IMG/VR virus record: IMGVR_UViG_3300020463_000007
Coordinates: 1-64,000 of that record
Length of the DNA stretch: 64,000 nt
Source: a virus
Reading direction: 5' to 3' (one strand)
The position numbers and the translations under genes are program-made. This document shows, piece after piece, positions 24,385 through 32,645 of the stretch; positions within the stretch are counted from its first letter, which is position 1; the number at the start of each line of letters is the position of its first letter. The notes beneath the pieces were generated by a model. The model saw only the letters and a program-made list of their open reading frames with translations, was not told the origin of the DNA and searched no databases.

Positions 24385-26370
24385 TTATACTCCGGACAGC
24401 CTTTTTAGGTCTTCCATCTGTCCGTCTTTCATTAATTCACCATCTGGCATTACATGGTAACCTTTTGGAATAGGTTTACACATTTGTGATTCTCTGCAAT
24501 AATACTCTCCTTCTTTGCATTTGCCTTCTGCTTCTTGTATACATTCTGCAAATGAAGCATCAAATGCATCTTGAGTAGAGTCTTGTGTTTTGCCCGCAAA
24601 TAATGTTGTCATTCTTTCAATAAATTGCTTTGATGGTTCGATAAACTTTTCACCGTAATCTTTTTCTACTGCTGTAAGTACTGCTGTTTCACCTTTTGGA
24701 AAATTTCCTGTTTCTCTGTCATACATGGACATAATAAATTCTGTTACAGGAATTTGTGGTTTTTCAGGTTCCATATCTACGCTACCAAATTGCCCCATAT
24801 TGTTTTCAAATGCTGCTTCAATCTCTTCGTCATAATTTGTAAAGCCACTTGGCATACCTCTAGTTGCACCGTCTGGACCGCCTCCCATAAAGTAAGGCAT
24901 TTTGATTACCATACCAGGTTGTATCATAGCAGGATCTTTGATATCTGGATTTAGTTCCATTATAGATTCAATTGCATCCTTCATTGAGTGTCCTTGGAAA
25001 TTGTCATACTTAAATTTTTTGTAAATGCGATACATGTTATCGCCTTCTTGAACTTTATATGATTCTGCAGGTAATCCAACTTCTAGATCATCTACTGGAC
25101 TCTTTTCATCTAAAGACATAGCTTTGTCAATATAATCCATTAGTTCTTTATAAGATGGATTCATTATTCCATCTTTCTTGGCTAATTCTAATGCTTTCTC
25201 TTTATAGTAATGACTATCGCCTGGAGTCTTTATTCCTTCTTGTACTCTATCATTTATTCCATTACCGTCCTTGTCTTGCCACCATGAACCTGTTTCGTCA
25301 TGTGAATCGTGCTTACAATTTGTGGTTGGCATATGCATTGTATCTGCACAATCACAACAACTATATTTTTTGTATCCTGCCATATAACCTTCGTCTACTA
25401 TGTCATCTGGGCCTAATGCCTTTGCTTTCATAGCTTCACTTACTAAGTTGTATATATAAGGAAATACATCCTTTAGTTCTTCATTGAATTGTTTTATTGT
25501 AAGTTGATCAATCCAATTTTCAGCTACATCGGTCGGAACTTCTTCTAGCACTGGTTCTTCATATACTGATACTGCTTCTTGATAAAATTTTGTTTTTTGT
25601 AAATTTGTTATTTCTCTTTTAATACTATTAGCACGTTCTTTGACAACATCTACATAGTCTTTTAGACTTTCTGCCATCACTGCTGATCTACCCATATAGG
25701 ATTTGAATTTTTTTAATTTTGCTAATTCTTCTGATAAACGTACAATATGTTTACCAAAATCATCATATGGATTACCGCCTTCAGCTACATGTCGTGCCAT
25801 TGCTCTAGCACCATTCAAATGTTTGTAGGGATATTTAAATCTTTCGCCTTCTGCACTTTCAATATAAATTGAACCTACATGTTGCGTCCTTCTTTCAGGA
25901 TTTACTGGACTAGAATGCCTAATTGCTAACCTAGCACCACCAACATTTTGATAGCTTGTTTTACTTGTTCCGTACATTGTGCTCTCCATAATATCATTTC
26001 TATTTGCTGCCAAAAACTGGTAATCTCTCTTGTCTAAATTTGTTTTGTTAATATCCCTTGTATCAAAATTTAACATACGTTTTTTTGCAAATACTCGTAG
26101 TTCTTTTAAAAAATCATACCAACTATTTTTAGTAATTGTGTCTTCCTGTGTTACAAAGTCATTGCTATACATAACAGCAACGTTATTTTCATCTATGCTT
26201 ACACTAACTTTTCCTAAGTTTCTTGAACCTTCTTTGAAATCAAAGTCGTAGTATCTTGCTTCTTTTGGTACGTTTGTAACTTTTCCTTCACTATTACCAA
26301 TAGTAATAGATGGGAAACGGCCTCTAATTTTATTAAAAAGTTCTTCTGCTATGATATCTAAGTTTCTCAT
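24385..26370 (-). CDS. Large virion-associated protein with LysM domain
   Basis: About 661 residues, started at the ATG at 26370 (MRNLDIIAEELFNKIRGRFP) just after a late promoter box. A longer frame to 26430 would run into the terminase gene. The middle contains a Cys/His cluster (KKYSCCDCADTMHMPTTNCK) and an EF-hand-like Asp-rich loop (DKDGNGINDR). Around 440-500 there is a LysM-like domain (ESYKVQEGDNMYRIYKKFKY ... NPDIKDPAMIQPGMVIKMPY) that would bind peptidoglycan. A second Cys-rich knot (KCKEGEYYCRESQMCKP) lies near the C-terminus. It lies directly downstream of gp17. Likely a structural or injected protein acting on the cell wall. Confidence 0.75.
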   Translation of the reverse strand: MRNLDIIAEELFNKIRGRFPSITIGNSEGKVTNVPKEARYYDFDFKEGSRNLGKVSVSIDENNVAVMYSNDFVTQEDTITKNSWYDFLKELRVFAKKRMLNFDTRDINKTNLDKRDYQFLAANRNDIMESTMYGTSKTSYQNVGGARLAIRHSSPVNPERRTQHVGSIYIESAEGERFKYPYKHLNGARAMARHVAEGGNPYDDFGKHIVRLSEELAKLKKFKSYMGRSAVMAESLKDYVDVVKERANSIKREITNLQKTKFYQEAVSVYEEPVLEEVPTDVAENWIDQLTIKQFNEELKDVFPYIYNLVSEAMKAKALGPDDIVDEGYMAGYKKYSCCDCADTMHMPTTNCKHDSHDETGSWWQDKDGNGINDRVQEGIKTPGDSHYYKEKALELAKKDGIMNPSYKELMDYIDKAMSLDEKSPVDDLEVGLPAESYKVQEGDNMYRIYKKFKYDNFQGHSMKDAIESIMELNPDIKDPAMIQPGMVIKMPYFMGGGPDGATRGMPSGFTNYDEEIEAAFENNMGQFGSVDMEPEKPQIPVTEFIMSMYDRETGNFPKGETAVLTAVEKDYGEKFIEPSKQFIERMTTLFAGKTQDSTQDAFDASFAECIQEAEGKCKEGEYYCRESQMCKPIPKGYHVMPDGELMKDGQMEDLKRLSGV

Positions 26371-26377
26371 TACAATA

Positions 26378-26385
26378 TATTTATC
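26378..26385 (-). promoter_or_regulatory. T4-like late promoter box, nearly leaderless
   Basis: GATAAATA on the minus strand, seven bases before the ATG at 26370 (TATTGTA in between). The box overlaps the TGA stop of gp17. The expected leader is only one or two bases, with no Shine-Dalgarno sequence. Confidence 0.65.
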
Positions 26386-27964
26386 AATAATTCCTACTAA
26401 TGAATATAGGCATTGGAGGCTCGTATTCATCAGTTTGCTCTGTTTGATTAAAGGTATTGTATACTCTAGGATCCCAATCTTTTAAAACAGCCATCATTCT
26501 TATCGCTAAAAGTGTAGCAGATATTAAATCATCAGTTGCGCCTGCTTTTGCTCTATAGCTTGATCCTGTTGCTACAAAATTTTTTAATTCGCTTATTAAA
26601 GGTTTACTGTTAACAAACATTTTGTTTGATTCTACCATTGTTTTAAGTCTACTACAAGCTGATACTTTTGTACTATGTGTTGTGTTAAAACCTTTTCTAA
26701 ACTTCCTTACATGTCCTTTACGCATTGGTTCGCTTACAAATAATCCTGGTATATTCTCTTCTCCAAAATCATTTATTACTAATAAACACGCTTCGCCTAT
26801 GCCATTGTTTTCTACACTCCAATATATTGATGTAGAGGATTTTATTTCGGTCTCTATGTATTTGCATACATCTGCTAGTATTCTAACTTGTCCAGGAATA
26901 GCAGTTGTATTATGTTGCCATTCTGCTACTTGTTTGTAACTTGGTAATTCAAATACTTGTATTGCCGCATTATCGCCCCCTGTACCCATACTAGGATCTA
27001 AGGCCACTACATAACTAAATTGAGGATCAGGTTTTTTATACCAACGTGTTTGACCCATGTTTATTATAGGAGATTCTCCCTCCATATTTGCAAGATGAAT
27101 ACTATTAATTAATGTCTCGTCATATACTAAGAATTCGCAACCATATTCACGTCTAAACCTTTCTTCACCTATCCTACCTATTTCTGCAGCTTTCCATTCA
27201 TCATTTCGATCTGGATGTTCATCCCAAAAACTTCTAAAACTATGAAATCCATTTACTCCTGTTGTGCTTTCATTACCATGTTCATCAAATTTATCTTCAG
27301 CTTGTTTCCATATAGTTGCAAATGTATCTTCATCTGAATTAGGTGTACTTGTAAGGATAGCACGACCACCTGTTGCTAGAGTAGGAGATATTGATGTCCA
27401 AAATTCGTCTGCTATGTTTGGTTGTACAAAGGCAAACTCGTCACAATATAATAATGAAATACTCATACCTCTACCAGTATTTCCTGTTGTAGTAGCACTA
27501 ACAATTCTACTTCCGTTTTCAAACTCTATACTACCTTTGTTATAGTTTACTACACCTGCTCTAATATAATCTGGACACAATTCATAGACATACCTTATCC
27601 TTTGCATAATCTCTTGAGCACCTGTATATTTGTGTGCCGCTATCAATATTGTTTGATCGGCATGGAACATTGCATACCAAGTTAAGTATACTGCTGCAGA
27701 GGTTGTTTTACCTGTTTGTCGAGGTAACATGTTAATGTTAAATCTATGATTATGGTAACTCTCTAATAATCTTTCTTGAAATTCGTAAGGTTCAAATAAA
27801 AGTTTGCCTTTTACAGGATGTTGTATGTATGCAAAGTGTTTTGCAAAATGCATATAACCACTATCTGGATCCATACATTCTGATAGATGTTGTATCTGAT
27901 CTTCAGTAAACGTTTCTTTCGTATTTGCTTTTTTGGTTAAAACACCATCTAAACTCTTGCTCAT
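26384..27964 (-). CDS. 17: Terminase large subunit gp17
   Basis: A 526-residue DNA-packaging motor and nuclease. Walker A is PRQTGKT (81-87), Walker B plus catalytic Glu is LLYCDEF (D175, E176), and the coupling motif region LTSTPNSDED follows. The RNase H-like nuclease domain shows VALDPSMGTGGD with D323 and D331, and a late Asp pair (AGATDDLISATLLA). It works with the small subunit gp16 (30560-31057). It is followed at once by the LysM gene. Confidence 0.95.
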   Translation of the reverse strand: MSKSLDGVLTKKANTKETFTEDQIQHLSECMDPDSGYMHFAKHFAYIQHPVKGKLLFEPYEFQERLLESYHNHRFNINMLPRQTGKTTSAAVYLTWYAMFHADQTILIAAHKYTGAQEIMQRIRYVYELCPDYIRAGVVNYNKGSIEFENGSRIVSATTTGNTGRGMSISLLYCDEFAFVQPNIADEFWTSISPTLATGGRAILTSTPNSDEDTFATIWKQAEDKFDEHGNESTTGVNGFHSFRSFWDEHPDRNDEWKAAEIGRIGEERFRREYGCEFLVYDETLINSIHLANMEGESPIINMGQTRWYKKPDPQFSYVVALDPSMGTGGDNAAIQVFELPSYKQVAEWQHNTTAIPGQVRILADVCKYIETEIKSSTSIYWSVENNGIGEACLLVINDFGEENIPGLFVSEPMRKGHVRKFRKGFNTTHSTKVSACSRLKTMVESNKMFVNSKPLISELKNFVATGSSYRAKAGATDDLISATLLAIRMMAVLKDWDPRVYNTFNQTEQTDEYEPPMPIFISRNY

Positions 27965-27971
27965 AACGTAT

Positions 27972-28340
27972 TTACTCTATAATATCATCATAGTACCCTG
28001 TATCGAATCGTAAGTCAAACAGTTTACGTTTATCTTGCTGTATCAAAACAGGCACTGGAGATGCGTTTGGGCCGTTTGTAGGCTCACTCCATAACCATTC
28101 ATATATAGGACTATTATCTATTTTTTTGTGTAATTTTTTAAGACGTCTACGATTGTATTTAGGACATACATATACAATGGCTTGATTTTTACCTAGAGTC
28201 TCTACCTTACCAGACCATTCTGTAATTTTGATTTCGCCTTTTTTATGAGCTACGCCGCTCCATGGACATACTGGTTTAATGTGTTGGAAATATGCTTCCC
28301 AGTTAACCTCTGGACTTTTTACCACGACTCTTTTTACCAC
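27972..28340 (-). CDS. Hypothetical protein between packaging genes
   Basis: A 122-residue basic protein. The start (MVKRVVVKSPEVNWEAYFQH) overlaps the end of the upstream gene by 38 bases. It has PVCPWSGVAHKKGEIKITEW, YVCPKYNRRRLKKLHKKID and an acidic tail LRFDTGYYDDIIE. Two Cys-Pro pairs occur but there is no clear zinc finger. It lies seven bases upstream of gp17, so it is co-expressed with it. Conserved-looking marine phage gene, function unknown. Confidence 0.75.
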   Translation of the reverse strand: MVKRVVVKSPEVNWEAYFQHIKPVCPWSGVAHKKGEIKITEWSGKVETLGKNQAIVYVCPKYNRRRLKKLHKKIDNSPIYEWLWSEPTNGPNASPVPVLIQQDKRKLFDLRFDTGYYDDIIE

Positions 28341-29847
28341 GTGAGCCCTCTAGTGTTTTTACATCTTCCATAGCACCACGTGACTTTTTCTTCTTACCAC
28401 GTGAAGCTTCTTCCATTGCGCCTCTTGACTTTTTCTTCTTACCTCGATCAGCTTCAGTTGTCTTTACATCTTCCATAGCACCACGTGACTTTTTCTTCTT
28501 ACCACGTGAAGCTTCGTCAGTTCTGTATTTTTCCTGAAGTGCGTTCCAAAGTGTTTCTCTAATAGACATTGGATTATCACCTAATTGTGTTGCAGGATAT
28601 GATTTTTTAGGTTTGTTAATACCACCTGCTAAATCCCTTAACATATAGTCATCATCTTTGTATTCTGGGTCTGGCGAATTATCCCATTCGTCCATTAATT
28701 CGTTATACTCAGCTTCATCTTCTTCTCCGCATGGGCTAGGTGGTCCTTCTCTGTCCATACCCATTGGTGGCATATCCATTGAAGGCTTATCCATTGAAGG
28801 TAATGCTTTAATTGCCATCATTCTTGGCTCTTCCATACCTGCATTCTTTAAGATACCTACTAGTTCTGATACTTCTCTTGCATCAGTACCACTCATTGAA
28901 ATATTCATTGAAGCTTCATTAAATGTTTCTGTAGCCATTGCTTGTCTATCTGTTTTTGGTTTCTTATCTTTTCTGTCTTTTGCTTGATTGGCTGCACTCA
29001 TTGGATCGTCTGCTTGACCTGCACCTGCATCTAGTTCAGCTTGATCAGCGCCATCAATTCCTGCTGAAGCTTGTGCCGCTGCAACATCTGCTGAATCTAC
29101 ACCTTGTTGTGATGCTTGTGCCGCTGCTTGATCTGCTGGTGGTGCAGTTGGATTACCATCTGGTGCTGTTGCTGTTGCCGCTGCCCCTGTTGGATTACCA
29201 TCTGGGCCTGTTGCCGCTCCACCGCTAGGTTGCGTTGGTGCTGACTGTGCTGTTGGTGCTGCCGGCTTTGGTGTAGGTTTTGCTGCTGGAGCTGACCCGC
29301 CACTTGCCTTTTGCAATGCTTTCATTGTGTTAGGACCTGCTTGGCCGTCTGCTGTTAAACCTTGAGCAGTTTGAAATGCTTTTACTGCCGCAAATGTTCC
29401 TGGTCCATACTTACCGTCTGCGCCTCCAGTATCATGACCTGCTTTTGTTAATGCTTGTTGCATAGCCTTAATGTTATCCATAGGCTTTTTGCCGCCGGCA
29501 TTATATGCTTTCATTAAATTAGGAGTAGTTACGTCAAGACCACCACCGGCTGGTGCTGGTGTTGTTGCATCACTTGCACCTGCTTGTGCAGTTGCATCTG
29601 CGGCGCCGTCTACACCTTGTTTGGCTACTGGTTTCTCTGCTTTAGGATCTGCACCTGTCTTCTGTTGTACATCTTTTGCTATTTCAGCTGCCTGTGCATC
29701 ATCCATACCTAGTGTTTTCTTAACAAATCCTGTTAAGTCTTCCCACCAACCTTCGTCTAATTGTCCGGCTTCTTTCTTATCTATTAAGTTTCTAGTTTCT
29801 GTGCCGTAAGCGTCAGCAATTTTAATTAATTCTTTAAAATCTTTCAT
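28303..29847 (-). CDS. Multidomain protein: peptidoglycan-binding domain, Ala/Pro-rich linker, basic RGKKKKSRG-repeat tail
   Basis: 514 residues. After a helical N-terminus (MKDFKELIKIADAYGTETRN) comes a PG_binding_1-like domain at about 120-180 (NIKAMQQALTKAGHDTGG ... KYGPGTFAAVKAFQTAQGL ... GQAGPNTMKALQK). A long Ala/Gly/Pro/Gln low-complexity linker follows, then a Met/Pro-rich acidic stretch. The C-terminal 70 residues repeat SRGKKKKSRGAMED units (three full plus shortened RGKKSRG copies). The tail is extremely basic and would bind DNA or anionic polymers. It lies between gp16 and gp17; ribosome site AGGAGG is inside the upstream stop. Possibly an injected or capsid-internal protein. Not recognised as a whole. 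Confidence 0.75.
   Translation of the reverse strand: MKDFKELIKIADAYGTETRNLIDKKEAGQLDEGWWEDLTGFVKKTLGMDDAQAAEIAKDVQQKTGADPKAEKPVAKQGVDGAADATAQAGASDATTPAPAGGGLDVTTPNLMKAYNAGGKKPMDNIKAMQQALTKAGHDTGGADGKYGPGTFAAVKAFQTAQGLTADGQAGPNTMKALQKASGGSAPAAKPTPKPAAPTAQSAPTQPSGGAATGPDGNPTGAAATATAPDGNPTAPPADQAAAQASQQGVDSADVAAAQASAGIDGADQAELDAGAGQADDPMSAANQAKDRKDKKPKTDRQAMATETFNEASMNISMSGTDAREVSELVGILKNAGMEEPRMMAIKALPSMDKPSMDMPPMGMDREGPPSPCGEEDEAEYNELMDEWDNSPDPEYKDDDYMLRDLAGGINKPKKSYPATQLGDNPMSIRETLWNALQEKYRTDEASRGKKKKSRGAMEDVKTTEADRGKKKKSRGAMEEASRGKKKKSRGAMEDVKTLEGSRGKKSRGKKSRG
28310..28515 (-). repeat. Direct repeats encoding the RGKKKKSRG tail
   Basis: The 3' end of the gene contains three imperfect copies of a 40-60-base unit. 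The core, written on the plus strand, is CACGTGACTTTTTCTTCTTA, followed by CCACGTGAAGC in two copies. Each copy stays in frame and encodes S-R-G-K4-S-R-G-A-M-E. This is a protein-coding expansion, not a CRISPR. Confidence 0.7.
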
Positions 29848-29848
29848 G

Positions 29849-30406
29849 TTATCCTCCTACAACACTTTTTGAGTTTTCAACATTTTCTATATCTTTTGAT
29901 TCACCTGGCTTAATTCCACCTGTGTAATCAACTTCTCTGTTTGCTTTTGATGTTTCTAATTCTTTTAACAAGTCCATTATCCTTGCACCAGCTACTTCTT
30001 GTTGAGCACTTTCTGATTCAAGTTCTTCTGTATTTAATTTGGACTCATATGGGCTATCGTCTATCTCGCCTTGGTATTCTTCAATAGGATCAAATTCACC
30101 TCTAACAATTATATGGCTATGCGTAACACCGCATGCATCTACCAGGTACTTTTCTAGCAGATGAGCTGTAACTGGGTAGTTTACTTCTGCTTCCCAATGT
30201 GTAACTTCCATATTTTGTAGCTGTGGAAAATCTAATGGTTTTTCAGTAATTGGTGTTGTTTTTCCTGCACTTAAATTTTTTAGATCGTATTTCTTTAATG
30301 CACTTTCCATCGCATCAGGAAACTTTTCAGGCACTTCGCCTGCAACACGAATTTTAAATTTATAAGTCTTTTTTGACTCTGTTAAATATTGATCAAAAGA
30401 TTTCAT
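29849..30406 (-). CDS. Putative structural protein, 185 aa
   Basis: Starts MKSFDQYLTESKKTYKFKIR, an N-terminal style shared by many marine T4-like head-associated proteins. An alpha/beta half (FKIRVAGEVPEKFPDAMESA ... HWEAEVNYPVTAHLLEKYLV) is followed by an acidic disordered tail ending NVENSKSVVGG. A late box at 30434-30441 precedes it with a leader of about 20 bases. It lies one base before the PG-binding gene, so both are late genes. Function unknown. Confidence 0.75.
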   Translation of the reverse strand: MKSFDQYLTESKKTYKFKIRVAGEVPEKFPDAMESALKKYDLKNLSAGKTTPITEKPLDFPQLQNMEVTHWEAEVNYPVTAHLLEKYLVDACGVTHSHIIVRGEFDPIEEYQGEIDDSPYESKLNTEELESESAQQEVAGARIMDLLKELETSKANREVDYTGGIKPGESKDIENVENSKSVVGG

Positions 30407-30432
30407 TTTTAAACCCCAAATATTATATATTG

Positions 30433-30570
30433 TTATTTATCATTAATAACCCACTTTTGTTTCTGAATGTCCCACTTGACTTCGTCTTCTGAAACATGTG
30501 AATTGCCATGAGAGTACTTTTTACCCCTAGAATTAACCGTTTTGTTAGGCATTAATTTTTTAGCCATCAT
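30433..30570 (-). CDS. Small hypothetical protein, 45 aa
   Basis: Starts at the ATG at 30570 with AAGGAT as ribosome site, overlapping the gp16 stop by 11 bases, and ends at TAA 30433-30435. Product: MMAKKLMPNKTVNSRGKKYS, then HGNSHVSEDEVKWDIQKQKW. A basic N-terminus and a W-containing C-terminus. It occupies a gap that would otherwise be empty between gp16 and the next gene. Function unknown. Confidence 0.55.
   Translation of the reverse strand: MMAKKLMPNKTVNSRGKKYSHGNSHVSEDEVKWDIQKQKWVINDK
30434..30441 (-). promoter_or_regulatory. T4-like late promoter box
   Basis: GATAAATA on the minus strand, 28 bases before the ATG at 30406. It overlaps the stop codon of the small gene at 30433-30570 (GATAAATAA). 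Confidence 0.65.
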
Positions 30571-31057
30571 TATTCATCCTTTTTAATTTTTCTAACAGGC
30601 TATTACGGTCTGTAACTACATATCCTTCGCCTGTTGTTATATTGCCATTATCTATTGTGTCATTGTCTAGTTTTGACTTTTTAAGCTGTAATTCTATCAT
30701 TTTTAACTTTTTATCCATCTTAGCAACTTTGGCATCGAGAGATGTTTTAAGCATTCCTCCAGCCACTTCAAAAACTCGCCCACTATATCTACTCTCCACG
30801 TTCATGCCTAAATCCATTAGATCTTCATAGGCATTAAGTGCCTTATCTGCTATTTCATTAAGCTCAGTATCGGCCATTTCGCCTAGCCCTTTTACAGCCG
30901 GCAAAGCACCTGCAATTTTATCGAATTCTGCAATATCACGCATTGTAGGCTCTTGTGTTTTGATAGCCATATCTGCTTTATTTGCATTGATTTTAGTTTC
31001 TTCTACTATTTCTTTTGAAGATGGCAAATTCAATAAGTCTTCAAGTTTTTTGGTCAT
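30560..31057 (-). CDS. 16: Terminase small subunit gp16-like
   Basis: A 165-residue helical protein starting MTKKLEDLLNLPSSKEIVEE at the ATG at 31057 (AAGGAT upstream). It has the T4 gp16 layout: variable N-terminus, then a central long-helix region (DLGMNVESRYSGRVFEVAGG followed by MLKTSLDAKVAKMDKKLKMI), then a short C-terminal tail. Small terminases form rings that recognise DNA and regulate gp17. gp17 lies two genes further along, which supports the call. Confidence 0.7.
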   Translation of the reverse strand: MTKKLEDLLNLPSSKEIVEETKINANKADMAIKTQEPTMRDIAEFDKIAGALPAVKGLGEMADTELNEIADKALNAYEDLMDLGMNVESRYSGRVFEVAGGMLKTSLDAKVAKMDKKLKMIELQLKKSKLDNDTIDNGNITTGEGYVVTDRNSLLEKLKRMNNDG

Positions 31058-31078
31058 TATCAAAATCCTTTATATATG

Positions 31079-31086
31079 TACTTATC
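31079..31086 (-). promoter_or_regulatory. Late promoter variant before gp16
   Basis: GATAAGTA on the minus strand, 22 bases before the gp16 ATG at 31057. It overlaps the stop of the preceding gene. The same A to G variant (TATAAGTA) precedes the GT9 gene at 58230. Confidence 0.45.
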
Positions 31087-31327
31087 ATTCCTTGAACTTT
31101 TCAATTTGCTCTTTGGTCCATTTATTTTGTTTATAATTTCTTTCTTTAAATGGTAAAGGTTTTCTATCGACATATAATTTACGTGGACATTGATATTCTT
31201 TTAGAGTTCTGGCAAACTCTTTTGTACTATCTCTACACTGATAAAAACAAAGTATATCTTCATTTACTATCATCTCTTCTTTTATATCACAAGCTAACAT
31301 GCCTGCCATTGCAAGTTCAATGATCAT
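31085..31327 (-). CDS. Small exported-looking Cys protein, 80 aa
   Basis: The N-terminus MIIELAMAGMLACDIKEEMI is mildly hydrophobic and could be a signal. The rest contains LCFYQCRDSTKEFARTLKEY followed by QCPRKLYV and a basic tail. The Cys-containing helix and spacing resemble the next two small genes (31317-31535 and 31532-31711), suggesting a family of three paralogues. It overlaps the upstream gene by 11 bases. Function unknown. Confidence 0.65.
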   Translation of the reverse strand: MIIELAMAGMLACDIKEEMIVNEDILCFYQCRDSTKEFARTLKEYQCPRKLYVDRKPLPFKERNYKQNKWTKEQIEKFKE

Positions 31328-31535
31328 ATATATTTGCTCCGTCTTGGGTATATATTGGTTTACAATAAGCAGTAATTCTGTGTTCAGGTGGAACTAAACT
31401 ACTGTAGTTATAATTTCCATACTGCATAGGTATACGTTTTGCGTAATATTGGCAAACATCTATACTTCTAAAAATCATAGGTTTAGGTTGTTGTACTTCA
31501 CCTATAAGAACTACTAATAAAAAAGCATGTATCAT
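31317..31535 (-). CDS. Small exported-looking Cys protein, 72 aa
   Basis: A signal-like N-terminus (MIHAFLLVVLIGEVQQPKPM) is followed by SIDVCQYYAKRIPMQYGNYN and, later, AYCKPIYTQDG. Two cysteines flank the mature part as in its neighbours. It starts as ATGA overlap with the 59-residue gene upstream. Probably periplasmic in the infected cell if exported. Function unknown. Confidence 0.65.
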   Translation of the reverse strand: MIHAFLLVVLIGEVQQPKPMIFRSIDVCQYYAKRIPMQYGNYNYSSLVPPEHRITAYCKPIYTQDGANIYDH

Positions 31536-31711
31536 TTGCTTTCCTCTATTTGTTCGCAGTTTACAAACATACGTGGTCGTCCCATAGAATGACGTATTTG
31601 TAAAGTTTCAACCTTTTCTGCGTGATACTTGCATTGGTCATATGTATCAAACTTTGCTGGACTTACAAATGCTACACCCCAACTAAATGATACTACTAAC
31701 ATGTATTCCAT
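31532..31711 (-). CDS. Small exported-looking Cys protein, 59 aa
   Basis: ATG at 31711 with an AGGAGG ribosome site embedded in the end of the upstream gene. Product starts MEYMLVVSFSWGVAFVSPAK, which reads as a signal peptide with a possible cleavage at AFVSPA, then FDTYDQCKYHAEKVETLQIR and a C-terminal FVNCEQIEESK. The Y-x2-C-x-Y-x-A motif is shared with the next gene. Function unknown. Confidence 0.6.
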   Translation of the reverse strand: MEYMLVVSFSWGVAFVSPAKFDTYDQCKYHAEKVETLQIRHSMGRPRMFVNCEQIEESK

Positions 31712-31719
31712 ATTGCCCT

Positions 31720-31896
31720 CTATCTCCTCCTAACAGTTTTTTTGTTTGCATTGGCTTTGGCTTTTTCTTGTTCTACTTTTATTTTATCTTTTTGTTTTGA
31801 TTGTTCAAAAAATTGACCCATCACAAATCCTATTGTATAACAAACAATTATTATTATACACATAAAACTTACAGCCAAATAATTGACTTCACTCAT
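31720..31896 (-). CDS. Small single-span membrane protein, 58 aa
   Basis: MSEVNYLAVSFMCIIIIVCY starts a single transmembrane helix (about 6-30), followed by a highly charged cytoplasmic-type tail (EQSKQKDKIKVEQEKAKANA) ending KKTVRRR. The final codons AGG AGG AGA double as the ribosome site of the next gene. One span plus a basic tail is compatible with a holin or spanin-like role, but nothing proves it. Confidence 0.6.
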   Translation of the reverse strand: MSEVNYLAVSFMCIIIIVCYTIGFVMGQFFEQSKQKDKIKVEQEKAKANANKKTVRRR

Positions 31897-31908
31897 CTTT
31901 ATTGCCCT

Positions 31909-32208
31909 CTATCTAGTAAGTCTATCCCACTGACTTTTTAATCTATTAGTTTTTTTAGGTTTTTCATTTTTTTGATTTTGTTGTTCTATAAAATCATCTT
32001 TTTTCTCAGTTTTTTTAAAACGTGGCTTTTCTCTTTGATCTAATTGTGCTCTAAATTGTTCTGTAACTGTTGGATCGTTACAATGTTTGATAAAAGTCAT
32101 CATGCCAGGATAACCAGATCCTTTAAATATAAGTCGTCCGGAAATATAAACTGATGCTTTGTTACTTCCTAATAATAGTACTGCATTTTTGTATTCATAT
32201 CTTGTCAA
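31909..32208 (-). CDS. Hypothetical protein, 99 aa
   Basis: An N-terminal beta/alpha half (KNAVLLLGSNKASVYISGRL, FKGSGYPGMMTFIKHCND) and a strongly charged, probably disordered C-terminal half (REKPRFKKTEKKDDFIEQQN ... RLKSQWDRLTR). It overlaps the gp4 stop by four bases and is likely co-translated with it. Function unknown; late expression is expected from context. Confidence 0.7.
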   Translation of the reverse strand: MTRYEYKNAVLLLGSNKASVYISGRLIFKGSGYPGMMTFIKHCNDPTVTEQFRAQLDQREKPRFKKTEKKDDFIEQQNQKNEKPKKTNRLKSQWDRLTR

Positions 32209-32642
32209 CCACGTCTACCCTTATGAAAAATATCCCCTTCTGTAATTACTCTAAAAAATATTCTTTTTTGTTTGCACCAAGCTCTAGCAGCTTTCCATTT
32301 TGCTTGATTAACTACAAAATGTGCTTTATTGTATTTACTTCTTCCTAACTTTTCTTCTATTGCTTGATTTGATGGTTTAACTTCTATAAGTTCAACATGT
32401 TGTTTGCCTTGGGCATTAGTATATGTAATAAAAAAGTCAGGTACATAAATTGTAAATTTTCCTGTCAATGGGTTTCTATAAGGAATCTTTACTGCTTCAC
32501 TTGCCCAATTACGTACACTATTATGCTCGTCACAAAATTTCATGAAAGCAAATTCCCAACTAGATCTATATGTAGGTACAGTTGTACCAATATACTTCTC
32601 TGGGTTCTTTAAGGTATATTTGCCTTGTGCAAACCTAGCCAT
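32205..32642 (-). CDS. 4: Head completion nuclease-like protein gp4
   Basis: A 145-residue protein that in T4 (gp4, also called gp50/65) completes filled heads before tail joining. Motifs: YRSSWEFAFMKFCDEHNSVR with the catalytic-type E, IYVPDFFITY with D, and LIEVKPSNQAIEEK, giving a D...E-V-K restriction-fold pattern. The N-terminus MARFAQGKYTLKNPEKYIGT is typical. Length is close to T4 gp4 (150 aa). Confidence 0.88.
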   Translation of the reverse strand: MARFAQGKYTLKNPEKYIGTTVPTYRSSWEFAFMKFCDEHNSVRNWASEAVKIPYRNPLTGKFTIYVPDFFITYTNAQGKQHVELIEVKPSNQAIEEKLGRSKYNKAHFVVNQAKWKAARAWCKQKRIFFRVITEGDIFHKGRRG

Positions 32643-32645
32643 AGC

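Noticed and set aside
28310-28515. Regularly spaced repeats resembling a small CRISPR array
   Set aside because: The repeats are in frame, encode S-R-G-K4-S-R-G-A-M-E copies, and the intervals are not constant or unique like spacers.
28938-29303. Leu/His-rich and Gln-rich frames over the Ala/Pro linker
   Set aside because: These are out-of-frame readings of the low-complexity DNA of the PG-binding gene.
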